Shown piece by piece: positions 32,428 through 41,879 of a DNA stretch of 55,902 nt. The DNA comes from Halorubrum halodurans. GTDB lineage: Archaea > Halobacteriota > Halobacteria > Halobacteriales > Haloferacaceae. A model generated the notes under the pieces. That model searched no databases. It was not told the DNA's origin and saw only the letters and a program-made list of their open reading frames with translations. The stretch covers positions 1 to 55,902 of the forward strand of contig NZ_NHPJ01000005.1 of assembly GCF_002252985.1 (NCBI RefSeq). The letters are read 5' to 3'. The translations under genes and the position numbers were made by a program. Numbering within the stretch: the first letter of the stretch is position 1; every line of letters starts with the position of its first letter.

Positions 32428-33392
32428 CCGGCGGACCCTCCCGCCCGGCGCGCTGGTTCCTGGTGGACGCGAACCGGCTGCTCGTCGCCGGCGTCTCGAC
32501 GCTCGCCGTGTTCGTCGCGTTCGTGGCGGTCGCCTCCGGGGTCTCGCCGTCGTTCGTCACGCAGGTCGAGTCGGGCGACCCGATCGAGACGATGTTCGGG
32601 ACGATGATCACGGTCGTCGTGACCGGCACGACCCTCGTCGTCACGATCGGCCAGCTCGTGCTCACCCAGGAGAACGGGCCGCTCGGCGACCAGCGCGACC
32701 GCATGAGCAACTCGATGGACGTCCGGGAGTTCACCGCGGAGCTGACCGGCTCGCCGGCCGCGACCGACCCGGCAGCCTTCCTCGACGACCTCGTCCGGAC
32801 CGCCGCCGACCGGGCGGAACGGCTGCGGGAGTCCGTCTCCGAGGGCGGGGACGCGTCGCTCGCGTCCGACGTCGAGGGGCTCGCCGAGGACGTCGGCCGG
32901 AACGCCGACGCCGTGAGCCAGCGGCTCGACGGGGCGCGGTTCGGGTCCTTTTCGGTCGTCTCCGCCGCGCTCGGGTTCGAGTACGGCCGGCTGCTCGGCC
33001 GGGCCGAGGGCGTGTCGTCGACGCACGCGACGGCGCTCTCCGAGTCCGACCGGGAACTCCTCGAGGAGCTCCGGGGGGCGCTGTCGCTCTTCGGGCCCGC
33101 CCGCGAGCACGTGAAGACGCTCTACTTCCAGTGGGCGCTCATCGAGCTCTCCCAGCTGATCCTCTACGCGGCGGTGCCCGCGCTGGTCGTCGCGGGCGTC
33201 ACGCTCGCGGTCGTCGACGCCGCCGCGGTGTCCGGATCGACGCTCGGGATCACCCACCTCGTGCTCGTCGTCGGTGCGGCGTTCGCGGTGACGGTCCTGC
33301 CGTTCATGCTGTTCGTCTCCTACGTCCTCCGGATCCTGACGGTCGCGAAGCGGACGCTCGCCATCGAGCCGCTGGTGTTGCGGGGGGAGTGA
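32424..33392 (+). CDS. Membrane protein coupled to DUF4177 gene
   Basis: A 322-aa protein with two N-terminal TM segments (about 18-38 and 55-82), a central soluble helical domain of about 150 residues (EFTAELTGSPAATDPAAFLD, TAADRAERLRESVSEGGDAS, LEELRGALSLFGPAREHVKT) and two or three C-terminal TM segments (ILYAAVPALVVAGVTLAVVD, LVLVVGAAFAVTVLPFMLF). The architecture resembles haloarchaeal proteins of unknown function; no catalytic motif is evident. The start at 32424 is fixed by the overlap with the DUF4177 stop codon. Confidence 0.75.
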   Translation: MTGGPSRPARWFLVDANRLLVAGVSTLAVFVAFVAVASGVSPSFVTQVESGDPIETMFGTMITVVVTGTTLVVTIGQLVLTQENGPLGDQRDRMSNSMDVREFTAELTGSPAATDPAAFLDDLVRTAADRAERLRESVSEGGDASLASDVEGLAEDVGRNADAVSQRLDGARFGSFSVVSAALGFEYGRLLGRAEGVSSTHATALSESDRELLEELRGALSLFGPAREHVKTLYFQWALIELSQLILYAAVPALVVAGVTLAVVDAAAVSGSTLGITHLVLVVGAAFAVTVLPFMLFVSYVLRILTVAKRTLAIEPLVLRGE

Positions 33393-33483
33393 TCCGGGGG
33401 TCGCCGCCCGCTCCGGCCGATCGTCCGTCCGTTGCCGACGTGAAAGCCGACGTTTTATGTTCCGGCTTATCGATTCCTCTCGC

Positions 33484-33615
33484 ATGAGCATCGGGAAGAT
33501 CCTCAGCGGGGAAGAACTCACCATGCGACGCGCGGGGATCATCATGGTCGGCTGGATCGCGTTCGTCTGTATCGTCTCGGTTCTGCTCCTCCTCTTTACG
33601 GCCTTCCGGATCTGA
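33484..33615 (+). CDS. 43-aa single-TM protein
   Basis: A small gene: MSIGKILSGEELTMRRAGII, then MVGWIAFVCIVSVLLLLFTA and FRI. An N-terminal amphipathic part precedes one TM helix of about 23 residues with the positive-inside rule satisfied (RR before the helix). TATA-like GTTTTATGTT (33451-33461) lies about 28 nt before the ATG at 33484, so a leaderless transcript is likely. Function unknown. Confidence 0.65.
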   Translation: MSIGKILSGEELTMRRAGIIMVGWIAFVCIVSVLLLLFTAFRI

Positions 33616-33798
33616 AACGCGGCGCCATCCGCGTCCGACCCCGTACCGACGGGACCGTCTCCGTGGGCGGCGAGTCGCCCGAGTCGCCCCTGGTCGCGTT
33701 CCGCATCGACCCCGATGCGCCAGTCACCCGCCGGAGAGACATCGGTCGGTAACGCCACGGAGCGGTACGGTTTTATCGATCCGCCGGTTCGACCGACC

Positions 33799-35004
33799 AT
33801 GGATACGGGCGCCATCCGTTCCGTCCTCACGGGGTCGAAGCTCAGGGTCGCGCTCCTCGGGGTACTGGTCGTCGTCGGGAGCGTCGGCGGGGCGTTCGCG
33901 CTCGGGATCCTCGGAACGCCGAGCGTCGCGGCCGTCGACAACTCCTTCGGCGAGGTGACCGAGGAGACGACGACCGTCGAGACGGACCTCGTCGTCTCCA
34001 ACCCGAACCCGATCGGGATCGGACTGGACGGCGTGGCCGTGACCTACACCGTCTCGATGAACGCGATCGAGATGGCACGCGGCGGGCGCGAGGGGCTCCG
34101 GATCGGAACCGGAAACACCACGCTCGGGCTCGACACGCGAATGCGAAACGACGCGATCCCGCCGTGGTGGACCAGCCACGTCCGCAACGGCGAGCGAACG
34201 ACGGTCGCCATCGACGCGACCGTCACCTCGGACCGCCTCGGGCGGGGCGTCGGGTTCACCCGAACGCGCGAGATCGAGACGGACCTCCTCTCCGCGTTCA
34301 ACTCCGAGGAGACGCGGCCGGTGAACGCCGACAGCGTCCTCGTCGACGACCCGGCGTTGTACGTCAACGAGACGCGCGGGCAGTGGGGAGCGGTCTCCGA
34401 GGCCGAGACGCCGATCGAGATGGCGTTCGTGGTCTACAACCCCAACCTCCAGCCGTACGCGGTCTCCGAGATCGGTTACGACGTCACGATGAACGGCGTC
34501 GAGATGGCGTCGGGCCGGACGGACGAGGGGTACGTGATCCCCTCGCGGAGCTCCGAGACCGTCGAGTTCACGACGGGGCTCGACAACGAGCGGCTCGACG
34601 AGTGGTGGGTCACCCACCTCGACCCGGCAGTCAACGGACACCAGGTCAGCGACCTCCGGATCGAGTTCTACGCCGTGATCGAGTTCCCCTCCGGCGAGGA
34701 GGTCACCGTCCCGCTGGACCGGTTCACCTACGAGGAGACGATCGAGACCGACGTCTTCGGCGAGGGCGAGGACGTCCGCGACTCCGCGAACGGAACCGAC
34801 GGGGAGGCCGGACCCGACGGCGACGACGCCGGCTCTACCGACGGGTCTCCGGACGGCGGCAGCCAGACCGACGACTCCACCGACGACACCACGGGCGGCA
34901 CGACCGACGACACCACGGGCGGCGGGGCTGACGGCAGCACGACCGACGGATCAGCCGACGACGGAAACGAGACGGGATCCGACGACGGCGTTCTCCCGCT
35001 CTGA
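33799..35004 (+). CDS. LEA14-like protein with two WHy domains
   Basis: A 401-aa protein with an N-terminal membrane anchor (LRVALLGVLVVVGSVGGAFAL at about 15-35) and two consecutive WHy/LEA14 beta-sandwich domains: EETTTVETDLVVSNPNPIGI to about 155, and AETPIEMAFVVYNPNLQPYA to about 310; the conserved NPNP/NPN turn occurs in both. The last 75 residues are Asp/Gly/Ser/Thr low complexity (repeats of DDTTGGTTDDTTGG), probably a surface-exposed linker. LEA14 proteins are linked to stress tolerance. ATG at 33799 has TATA-like GGTTTTATCG about 28 nt upstream. Confidence 0.85.
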   Translation: MDTGAIRSVLTGSKLRVALLGVLVVVGSVGGAFALGILGTPSVAAVDNSFGEVTEETTTVETDLVVSNPNPIGIGLDGVAVTYTVSMNAIEMARGGREGLRIGTGNTTLGLDTRMRNDAIPPWWTSHVRNGERTTVAIDATVTSDRLGRGVGFTRTREIETDLLSAFNSEETRPVNADSVLVDDPALYVNETRGQWGAVSEAETPIEMAFVVYNPNLQPYAVSEIGYDVTMNGVEMASGRTDEGYVIPSRSSETVEFTTGLDNERLDEWWVTHLDPAVNGHQVSDLRIEFYAVIEFPSGEEVTVPLDRFTYEETIETDVFGEGEDVRDSANGTDGEAGPDGDDAGSTDGSPDGGSQTDDSTDDTTGGTTDDTTGGGADGSTTDGSADDGNETGSDDGVLPL

Positions 35005-35023
35005 GCATCGGCGCGGGGTCGGC

Positions 35024-35224
35024 TCACGCGTCGTCGTTCCCGCGTACCAGGAGGGTCGCGACGCCGAAGGCGAGCCCGCCGAACGTCCCCGTGACGACCG
35101 CGTCAGTCGGCCGTCCGCCGGCGACCGTGAACTCGACGACGCCCGCGACGACGATCCAGACGGCGACCGTCGAGAGGAGGTACCACGCCGGGGTCGTCCG
35201 GCCGGGATCGATCGAGGGCCTCAT
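35024..35224 (-). CDS. Small two-TM membrane protein coupled to DUF5804 gene
   Basis: A 66-aa protein with TM segments at about 13-33 (AWYLLSTVAVWIVVAGVVEF) and 42-60 (AVVTGTFGGLAFGVATLLV), and a short acidic tail. Its ATG overlaps the DUF5804 stop (ATGA at 35221-35224), so it is the second gene of a two-gene operon. Function unknown. Confidence 0.72.
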   Translation of the reverse strand: MRPSIDPGRTTPAWYLLSTVAVWIVVAGVVEFTVAGGRPTDAVVTGTFGGLAFGVATLLVRGNDDA

Positions 35225-35673
35225 CCGGAGAACTCCGCTTCGCTCACTCGGACGACCAGCGTCTCCTCGACGTCGCGGAGGTCGTACTCGGGGGTCTCGC
35301 CCTGCGTCCGCCGGACGAAGAGCGGCTCGACCGGTTCCTCGTCGACGAGCCCGAACACCTTCAGCCGCTGGTCGGTCTCCTCGGGCGGGACCTCGCCGTC
35401 GCGCACCTCGCGTGCGAGGTCACGGGAGAGCCACTCGGTCCGGGAGACGGACGGCTCCAGGACGATCGCCTCGGCGACGAACCGGACCAGGTACCAGTCG
35501 AGGTCGTTCAGAAGCGACACCGCCGCGCCGAGACTCACGGTGTCGACGGCGACGCTGTTCGCGAACGGCTCGGCGATCTCGTAGGTCGCGAGCGCCTCCC
35601 GTGCGGTCTCCCGTGAGAGGAGTTCGTAGCTCAGGTTCACGTCGGATCCGCCGAGGAGACACACCCGCGTCAC
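35221..35673 (-). CDS. DUF5804 family protein
   Basis: A 150-aa acidic haloarchaeal protein: VTRVCLLGGSDVNLSYELLS, RETAREALATYEIAEPFANS, then a helical middle and a C-terminal strand EETLVVRVSEAEF. The GTG at 35673 is preferred because it gives the family's TRVCLxG start; a longer ATG start at 35700 adds nine non-conserved residues and enters the divergent promoter. Function unknown. Confidence 0.78.
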   Translation of the reverse strand: MTRVCLLGGSDVNLSYELLSRETAREALATYEIAEPFANSVAVDTVSLGAAVSLLNDLDWYLVRFVAEAIVLEPSVSRTEWLSRDLAREVRDGEVPPEETDQRLKVFGLVDEEPVEPLFVRRTQGETPEYDLRDVEETLVVRVSEAEFSG

Positions 35674-35755
35674 GTCCGTGAACTCGGGAGCGGGTCCCAA
35701 ATCGGTTGTGGTCGGCGGGGGAAACGATTTAGGCCTCTCCGCGGATTCCTGGATC

Positions 35756-36814
35756 GTGGTCTCCCCATCCAGTCGGGCCCGACCGCAACACGCCGTCTAC
35801 GCCCTCGGGGCGTCCTGTCTCGGGCTCGGGCTCGTTCACCTCCTCACCGAAGGCGAGGGGTTCGGGACGGTCCTCGAGAGCTTCGTGATCGGGTCGATCG
35901 CCGCGTTCGTTCTGCTCACCGCCCACCGGTTTCCGGACCGACAGATCTCCGAGGCCGGTCGGTGGCGGGCGGTGCGGTTGGGGTTCGGCGTGACCGCGGC
36001 GTTCACGCTGTTGGCGTTCGCGATCTGGACGATCTGGGCCATCGAGGGAGATCCGACCGAACTCTCGTTTCTGGTCTCGTTCGCGGCCACCCTCGGGGCG
36101 ATGGTCGGCGTTCGCGGCGGCCTCTACGCGGTCGAGGCCGAAGAGCGGCTCGCGGAGGCGCGGGACCTGAGCAAGCTCCTGACGATCAATCAGCGCGTCC
36201 TCCGACACAACCTCCGCAACGAGCTCTCCGTCGCGCTGGGATACCTGGACAACGTCGCGTCCGCCGACCGCTCGGCGGACACGAGCGAGGACGTCCGGGT
36301 CATCCGGGAACACCTCGAACGGCTGCTCGAGACCACCGACCGAACGCGGGAGGTCGTGGCGATCTGGAACGCCGACGGAACGACCGACCACCGGCTCACG
36401 TCGGTGGTCGACGACCGGATCGATCGGGTTCGCGGGACGCGTCCCGACGCCGAGATCGCGACGCGGTTCGAGGCCGACCCTCGCGTTCGGGCGCACCCGG
36501 CCCTCCCGACGGCCGTCGAGGAGGCGCTGTCGAACGCGGTCGAGCACACGCCGCCCGACGCGTCGATCACCGTCACCGTCCGGACGACTCCGGACGAGGA
36601 GGCGATCCTGGAGGTCGCCGATACCGGGGAGGGCATCCCGAAGTACGACGTCGACGCGATCGAGGGCCCGGCCGAGACGCCGCTCGTTCACACCCAGGGG
36701 CTCGGCCTCTGGATCCTCTACTGGACGCTCGAGACGTCGAACGGGACGCTCGAACTGGCCGAGAACGAGCCGCAGGGGACGGTCGTCAGAATGCGGTTCC
36801 CGACGGCGCGGTAG
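35756..36814 (+). CDS. Membrane histidine kinase
   Basis: A 352-aa sensor kinase. Three or four hydrophobic helices (about 12-30, 38-58, 70-95, 100-120) form the sensor; there is no extracellular domain or PAS. The phosphoacceptor His is in RVLRHNLRNELSVALGYLDN, and the ATPase has N-box EEALSNAVEHTPP, G1 VADTGEGIP and G2 GLGLWILYW. The GTG at 35756 was chosen because a TATA-like CGATTTAGGCC (35726-35736) lies about 26 nt upstream; ATG/other starts upstream pass through it. No response regulator adjoins, which is common for archaeal kinases. Confidence 0.87.
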   Translation: MVSPSSRARPQHAVYALGASCLGLGLVHLLTEGEGFGTVLESFVIGSIAAFVLLTAHRFPDRQISEAGRWRAVRLGFGVTAAFTLLAFAIWTIWAIEGDPTELSFLVSFAATLGAMVGVRGGLYAVEAEERLAEARDLSKLLTINQRVLRHNLRNELSVALGYLDNVASADRSADTSEDVRVIREHLERLLETTDRTREVVAIWNADGTTDHRLTSVVDDRIDRVRGTRPDAEIATRFEADPRVRAHPALPTAVEEALSNAVEHTPPDASITVTVRTTPDEEAILEVADTGEGIPKYDVDAIEGPAETPLVHTQGLGLWILYWTLETSNGTLELAENEPQGTVVRMRFPTAR

Positions 36815-36872
36815 GAGCGGACGGGCGACGAGAGCGCGCGGTCCGCGACCGCAGAACGCGCGGTCCGCGGCC

Positions 36873-38075
36873 TCAGAACGTGGAGACGTCGCCGTCGATG
36901 ACCCGGCGGGTGACGCCGGTCACGTCCGCCAGCTCGTCGTCGACGATGGCGACAACCTCCTCCTCGATCGCCGACAGCTCGACGCCCTCCTCCGTGACGA
37001 TCTGCGCGTCGGCGACGTGCGGCTCGTCGATCGGGCGACCGATCTGCGAGAGCAGCCGGACCTGGAGGTCGCGGATCCCGTCGACCTCGTCGGTGACCGT
37101 CTCCGCGACGTGCGTCGACAGCAGGTTGTAGATCTTCCCGATGTGGTTGACGGGGTTCTTCCCGGAGGTGGCCTCCATCGACATCGGGCGGTTGGGCGTG
37201 ATGAGGCCGTTGGCGCGGTTCCCGCGACCGACGGAGCCGTCGTCGCCCTGCTCCGCCGACGTGCCCGTGACGGTGAGGTAGATGGAGCCCTCCTCGTAGT
37301 CGTCGGCCGTGTTGACGTCGACGTGGACCTCCCGGTCCGTGTGGGACTCGGCGAGGTCGGTCACGAACTCGCGGACGCCGTTCACGGCGTCGTCGTACTC
37401 CTCGAGGTCCGCGACGTGGGCGTCGACCATCGCGGCCGCGACCGTGATGTCGATTCGGTCGCCCTCGCGTTTGCCCATCACCTTCACGTCGGGGCCGAGC
37501 TCGGGGTGGTCGGCGTAGTAGGTCGTGTTGAGCTCGCGTTCGGTCTCGTGGACGATCGTCTCCGTCTCGGTCAGCGGCGCGTGGCCGACGCCGAAGGAGG
37601 TGTCGTTGGCCATCGGGACCTCCTGGGTCTCCTCGCCGAAGACGTCCTGGAGGTCGCCGGAGCCCTCGCCGAGCCTGACGTCGACGATCACGTCCGTCCC
37701 GTACTCGAGCTCCGGGAGGGCCTCCTCGAGGTACTCGCGGGCGGCCGCGAGCGCGGTGGAGTCGACCGGGAGCTGCCGGCCCTCGTACTCCTTCGTGGCG
37801 CGGCCGACGATGAGGACGTAGATCGGCTCGATCACCTCGCCGCCGCCGAACGCCGGGGCGGCGCGACCCGCGACGAGCTGGGTCTCGTCGGTGTTGTAGT
37901 GGAGGACCTTGCCGACGCGGTCGAGGTAGAGCTGCGAGAGCGCGCGAGAGACCGACTCCGCGAGCCCGTCACAGATCGAGTCGGGGTGTCCGATACCCTT
38001 CCGCTCGACGATCTCGACCTCCTGATCCTCGACCGCCCGTCGGTCGAGGCGGCTGACTTGGATGTTCCGGCTCAT
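36873..38075 (-). CDS. mat: Archaeal S-adenosylmethionine synthetase
   Basis: A 400-aa archaeal-type methionine adenosyltransferase, which makes SAM from methionine and ATP. The family pattern is present: [62 protein letters not shown]-like [11 protein letters not shown], and [19 protein letters not shown] near the C-terminal third. The promoter TATA AAGTTATACTG lies about 26 nt upstream of the ATG at 38075. An aminotransferase and an amidohydrolase follow upstream, which may connect to the methyl cycle. Confidence 0.96.
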   Translation of the reverse strand: MSRNIQVSRLDRRAVEDQEVEIVERKGIGHPDSICDGLAESVSRALSQLYLDRVGKVLHYNTDETQLVAGRAAPAFGGGEVIEPIYVLIVGRATKEYEGRQLPVDSTALAAAREYLEEALPELEYGTDVIVDVRLGEGSGDLQDVFGEETQEVPMANDTSFGVGHAPLTETETIVHETERELNTTYYADHPELGPDVKVMGKREGDRIDITVAAAMVDAHVADLEEYDDAVNGVREFVTDLAESHTDREVHVDVNTADDYEEGSIYLTVTGTSAEQGDDGSVGRGNRANGLITPNRPMSMEATSGKNPVNHIGKIYNLLSTHVAETVTDEVDGIRDLQVRLLSQIGRPIDEPHVADAQIVTEEGVELSAIEEEVVAIVDDELADVTGVTRRVIDGDVSTF

Positions 38076-38177
38076 GCTGGTACCGTCGTCTCCCGGCGGC
38101 AGTATAACTTGCGGAAACCACTTCAGATAGAATAATGCCCGATGGTAATCGATGCCGCACCGGGTCCCGGCGATCCG

Positions 38178-39299
38178 TTATCGGACCGCCTCGTAGGCGT
38201 CCGCCATGACCCCGATCGCCTCGCGGAGGTCCTCCTCGTCGGTCGCATAGGAGATGCGCGCGTGGCCCCGTCCGCCCTCCCCGAACGCCTCGCCGGGGAC
38301 GACGATCACGTCGCGCTCGAGACACGCCTCGACGAACCCCTCGGGCACCTCCGGCATCGCGTAGAACGCGCCCTGCGGGGTCGAGCACTCGATGCCGGCG
38401 TCGGCGAAGCCGTCGAGGAGAATATCTCGGCGGCGCTCGAAGGAGTCCGTCATCTCCGCGACCACGTCGCGGTCGCCGCGCAGCGCCGCCTCCGCGGCGT
38501 ACTGGGCGGGGGCCGACGCGCACGCCTGCGCGTACTGGTGGACGCGGAGCATGCGGTCGATCCGGTCCGCGGAGGCGTACACCCACCCGAGCCGCCAGCC
38601 GGTCATCGAGAACAGCTTCGAGGCGGAGTTCACGACGACGACGCTGTCGGTCTCGGCGAACTCCATCGGCGAGACGTGTTCGCCGTCGAAGACGGTGTAC
38701 TCGTACACCTCGTCGGAGAGACAGCACACGTCGTGTTCGTCGGCGATCCGTGCGAACTCCCGGACGTCGGCCTCCGAGGAGACCGCCCCCGTCGGGTTGC
38801 CGGGCGAGTTGACGACGAACGCCGCGGTGTCGTCCGTGATCGCGGCCTCGATCGCGGCGGGGTCGATGGTGAGGTCCTCGCGGAGCGGGACCGGGACGGG
38901 CTCGCCGCCCGCCAGCTTCGTCAACGCGTCGTAGGAGACGAAGCCGGGGTCGGGGATTATCACCTCGTCGCCGGCGCTCACGTGTGCCTCGAGGGCGACG
39001 TGGAGCGCCTCGCTGCCGCCCGCGGTGGCGATCACGTTCGCCGGGTCGAGGTCGATCCCCTGGTCGGCGCGGTGTTTCTCGGCTATCGCCTCTCGGAGCG
39101 GGGCGATCCCCTTGTTCCCGGTGTAGGCGTCGGCCCTCCCCGCCTCGATGGCGTCGACGGCCGCCTGCCGGGCGTGTTCCGGCGTCGGGAAGTCCGGCTG
39201 GCCGATCCCGAGGTTGATCGCGTCCTCGCCGGCCGCCTCGAACACCTCGCGGATCCCGCTCACCGCGATCCGCTCGACCCTGTCGGAGAATGTCGGCAT
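38178..39299 (-). CDS. PLP-dependent class I/II aminotransferase
   Basis: A 373-aa enzyme, starting MPTFSDRVERIAVSGIREVF. Landmarks: LGIGQPDFPTP, TAGGSEALHVALE, VVNSPGNPTGA, DEVYEYTVFD, the PLP lysine in NSASKLFSMTGWRLGW, and RISYATDEEDLREA. It resembles aspartate/aromatic aminotransferases; distinct from the one at 6421-7563. Own promoter, transcribed toward MAT. Start ATG 39299; no other candidate upstream. Confidence 0.93.
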   Translation of the reverse strand: MPTFSDRVERIAVSGIREVFEAAGEDAINLGIGQPDFPTPEHARQAAVDAIEAGRADAYTGNKGIAPLREAIAEKHRADQGIDLDPANVIATAGGSEALHVALEAHVSAGDEVIIPDPGFVSYDALTKLAGGEPVPVPLREDLTIDPAAIEAAITDDTAAFVVNSPGNPTGAVSSEADVREFARIADEHDVCCLSDEVYEYTVFDGEHVSPMEFAETDSVVVVNSASKLFSMTGWRLGWVYASADRIDRMLRVHQYAQACASAPAQYAAEAALRGDRDVVAEMTDSFERRRDILLDGFADAGIECSTPQGAFYAMPEVPEGFVEACLERDVIVVPGEAFGEGGRGHARISYATDEEDLREAIGVMADAYEAVR

Positions 39300-39446
39300 G
39301 GCGTATCGAGGTCCCCGCCCGGAGTTAGTTCTTGCCACGTCGCCCGCGGCGGTCGGTCGAGTCCCGTCGGAGCCGCCCCCATCCGCCACCGACCGTCCGT
39401 CACCGACCACCGACAGTTCCTTGCCGTCCGGTCGTGATGGCGTCCC

Positions 39447-40892
39447 ATGGACACGCTCGTCACCGACACGCTGCTCGTCACCATGGACCCGGACGTCCCC
39501 GGCGCGACGGGCGACCTCGGGATCGTCGACGACGGCGCGGTCGGCTGGACCGACGGCGAACTGACCTACGTGGGCCCCGCCGACGGCGTCGACACCGGGG
39601 ACGCGGACCGAACCCTCGACGGGGACGGCTGTCTCACGCTTCCGGGGCTCGTGAACGCCCACGTCCACGGCCACCACACCGTGTTGCGGGGGGCCGCCCA
39701 GGACGTCCCGGAGATCGAGTGGATGACCCGCTCGTTGGGGCCGATATCCGCGCACGCGACGCCCGAGGACGGGATCGTCGGCGCGAAGCTCACCGCGATC
39801 GAGGCGCTCGCCTCCGGCACGACGACGGTCGGCGAGTACGCCAGCGACGTCGGGGAGCTCGTGAGCGAGGTGTACCGCCCCCTGGGGCTCCGGGTCGTCG
39901 CCACCGAGATGATAAACGAGGTTCCCGAGGACCGCTCCGACGTCGGCCCGGACGAGCCGTACCCCTTCGACCGCGACGGCGGCGAGGCCGGCCTCGCGCG
40001 CGCCGAAGCCCTCGTCGCCGAGTTCGACGACGACCCGCTCGTCGAGCCGGCGTACGGCCCGCAGGCGCTGGACATGATCTCGCTCGACCTCCTCGAGACG
40101 ATCACCGGGCGGGCCCGCGAGGAGGACCGAACCGTCCACATGCACGTCGCGCAGGGCGACCGGGAGCGCAGACAGATCGCCGCCCGCTACGGCGAGGGCG
40201 AGACCACCGTCGGCGTCCTCGACCGCGAGGGCCTGCTCGGCGACCACCTGCTCGCGGCGCACCTCCACGGCGCGACGCCGGCGGAACGCGCCCGGCTCGC
40301 CGACGCCGACGTCCGGATGGTGGGGTGTCCCTCCTCCATCACCGCGATCGACGGGGTCGTCCCGCCGGTGGTCGAGTACCTCGACCACGGCGGCGTCGTG
40401 GGGATCGGCACCGACCAGGCGCCCGGCCCCGGCGGCCACGACGCGCTCCGCGAGGCGCGCACGACGGCGATGCTCGCGAAGGCCGACCGGACCGATCCCA
40501 CCGCGCTCGACGCCAGCGGCGTCCTCGAGCTGCTGACGGTCGGCGGCGCCCGCGCGCTCGGCATCGCCGACCGTGCGGGGTCGCTCTCGCCCGGCAAGCG
40601 CGCGGACGTGGTGGTCTGTGACCTGGAACGGCCCGCCATCGCGCCGACCGTCTCGGAGCCGTTCCACACCGCGATCCCGAACCTCGTGTACGGCGGCGGG
40701 AGCGACGTCGTCCGGGACGTGTTCGTGGACGGCGTCCAGCTCGTCTCCGCGGGCGGGATCGTGGGCGTCGACGTCGACGCGGTCGTCACGGAGGCGGCCG
40801 AGCGCGCCGAACGGGTCTTCGCCGACGCCGAGGACGACTGGCGCGCGGCCGGCTCCGCGCTCGTCGACGCCGTCGACGAGGGGCGGCTCTAG
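39447..40892 (+). CDS. Amidohydrolase (SAH/MTA-deaminase-like)
   Basis: A 481-aa metal-dependent hydrolase of the ATZ/TRZ/SAH-deaminase group. A composite beta-sandwich domain flanks a TIM barrel with metal ligands in LVNAHVHGHHTVL (HxH), HMHVAQGD (His), AAHLHGATP (His) and GIGTDQAPGPGG (Asp). In typical SAH deaminases the last motif is followed by an asparagine-rich loop; here it is PGPGGHD, so substrate identity is uncertain. It could deaminate S-adenosylhomocysteine, methylthioadenosine or another purine, fitting proximity to MAT, but may be a cytosine- or guanine-type enzyme. Confidence 0.85.
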   Translation: MDTLVTDTLLVTMDPDVPGATGDLGIVDDGAVGWTDGELTYVGPADGVDTGDADRTLDGDGCLTLPGLVNAHVHGHHTVLRGAAQDVPEIEWMTRSLGPISAHATPEDGIVGAKLTAIEALASGTTTVGEYASDVGELVSEVYRPLGLRVVATEMINEVPEDRSDVGPDEPYPFDRDGGEAGLARAEALVAEFDDDPLVEPAYGPQALDMISLDLLETITGRAREEDRTVHMHVAQGDRERRQIAARYGEGETTVGVLDREGLLGDHLLAAHLHGATPAERARLADADVRMVGCPSSITAIDGVVPPVVEYLDHGGVVGIGTDQAPGPGGHDALREARTTAMLAKADRTDPTALDASGVLELLTVGGARALGIADRAGSLSPGKRADVVVCDLERPAIAPTVSEPFHTAIPNLVYGGGSDVVRDVFVDGVQLVSAGGIVGVDVDAVVTEAAERAERVFADAEDDWRAAGSALVDAVDEGRL

Positions 40893-40927
40893 GGCTCGAG
40901 GCGTCCGGGGTCTCCGGGCGTCGCCGG

Positions 40928-41800
40928 CTACCGCCGCCTGTCCCACACCGGCCGGTCGTCGATCCGTCTCCCCCCGACGCCGGCGCGACCGGGGTCGGCC
41001 GCCTCGAACAGTTCGCGGAGGGCCGGCAGGAAGCGCCCGGCGTCGACGCGATAGAGCGTCTCGTCGACGGCACGGAGCCGGTAGTTCGGCCTGCCGACCC
41101 CCATCGGAACCTTGATCGACTCGACCAGCCCGCGCTCCTCGAGCGCGCGCCGCGCCGCCGAGAAGGTCTGTTTCGGCGCGATCCCGACGTCGTCGGCCCA
41201 CTCGCGCACGTCGGCGAAGAGGTGGTCGTGCCGGGCCGCCAGCGCGACGAGCAGCGTTCGGTCGTCGAACGCCCCGGACCGGTCGAGCGGCGCCGGACCC
41301 GTGCCGAGCGTCGAGAGGACGGTCGCCAGGTCGTCGGCGAACCGGTCGTCGAGCGTCCCGCGGGCCGCGGAGAGCAGCCGCGTTCGCGAGGGCATCCGGA
41401 TCGTCGCCGTATCGGCCGCCTCGAACCGCGCGTCGACGGCCTCCGCCGCGGCGGGGGCGCGGTCCGGGTCCGCGTCGGTCAGGAGCGTCCGGTCGTCCGC
41501 CGGCCCCACGACGGCGTCGACCCGGCCGTCGCTCGCGAACAGCGTCCGGCTCGACCGGCCACCGGTGCCGGCACGCAGCGCGACCGTTCCCTGCGCGCGG
41601 GCCTCGGCCGCGGCGCTCCCGAGCACGAACGCGCGGCCGAGGTCGTCGACGACCGTCGGCGGGCACGCCGCCCGCCAGCGGCCGCCCCCGCGAGCGCGAC
41701 GCGTCGAGAGCAGCGCGGCGAGGAGGTCGGTACCGACGCCGACGGCGACCACGTCGTCCCGCCCGGCGAGCGCCGCCTCGACGTCGGCAGCGAGGGACAT
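40928..41800 (-). CDS. TbsP-like transcriptional regulator (DUF5821)
   Basis: A 290-aa haloarchaeal regulator. The N-terminal 150 residues are a Rossmann-like sensor (DDVVAVGVGTDLLAALLS, TVVDDLGRAFVLGSAAAEAR, GRVDAVVGPADDRTLL). The C-terminal part is a winged helix (LFADVREWADDVGIAPKQTF, SAARRALEERGLVESIKVPM) ending GRPNYRL. This outline matches TbsP, described in Haloferax as a regulator of glycolytic/gluconeogenic expression. Which genes it controls here is not indicated by the neighbours. Confidence 0.8.
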   Translation of the reverse strand: MSLAADVEAALAGRDDVVAVGVGTDLLAALLSTRRARGGGRWRAACPPTVVDDLGRAFVLGSAAAEARAQGTVALRAGTGGRSSRTLFASDGRVDAVVGPADDRTLLTDADPDRAPAAAEAVDARFEAADTATIRMPSRTRLLSAARGTLDDRFADDLATVLSTLGTGPAPLDRSGAFDDRTLLVALAARHDHLFADVREWADDVGIAPKQTFSAARRALEERGLVESIKVPMGVGRPNYRLRAVDETLYRVDAGRFLPALRELFEAADPGRAGVGGRRIDDRPVWDRRR

Positions 41801-41879
41801 ACCCGTTCTGACGGTCGCGGCGGAAAGAAGGTTCCCCCGGCCGCGGGGTCGACGCGCACGAGCCGGGAGCGGCAGCCGA

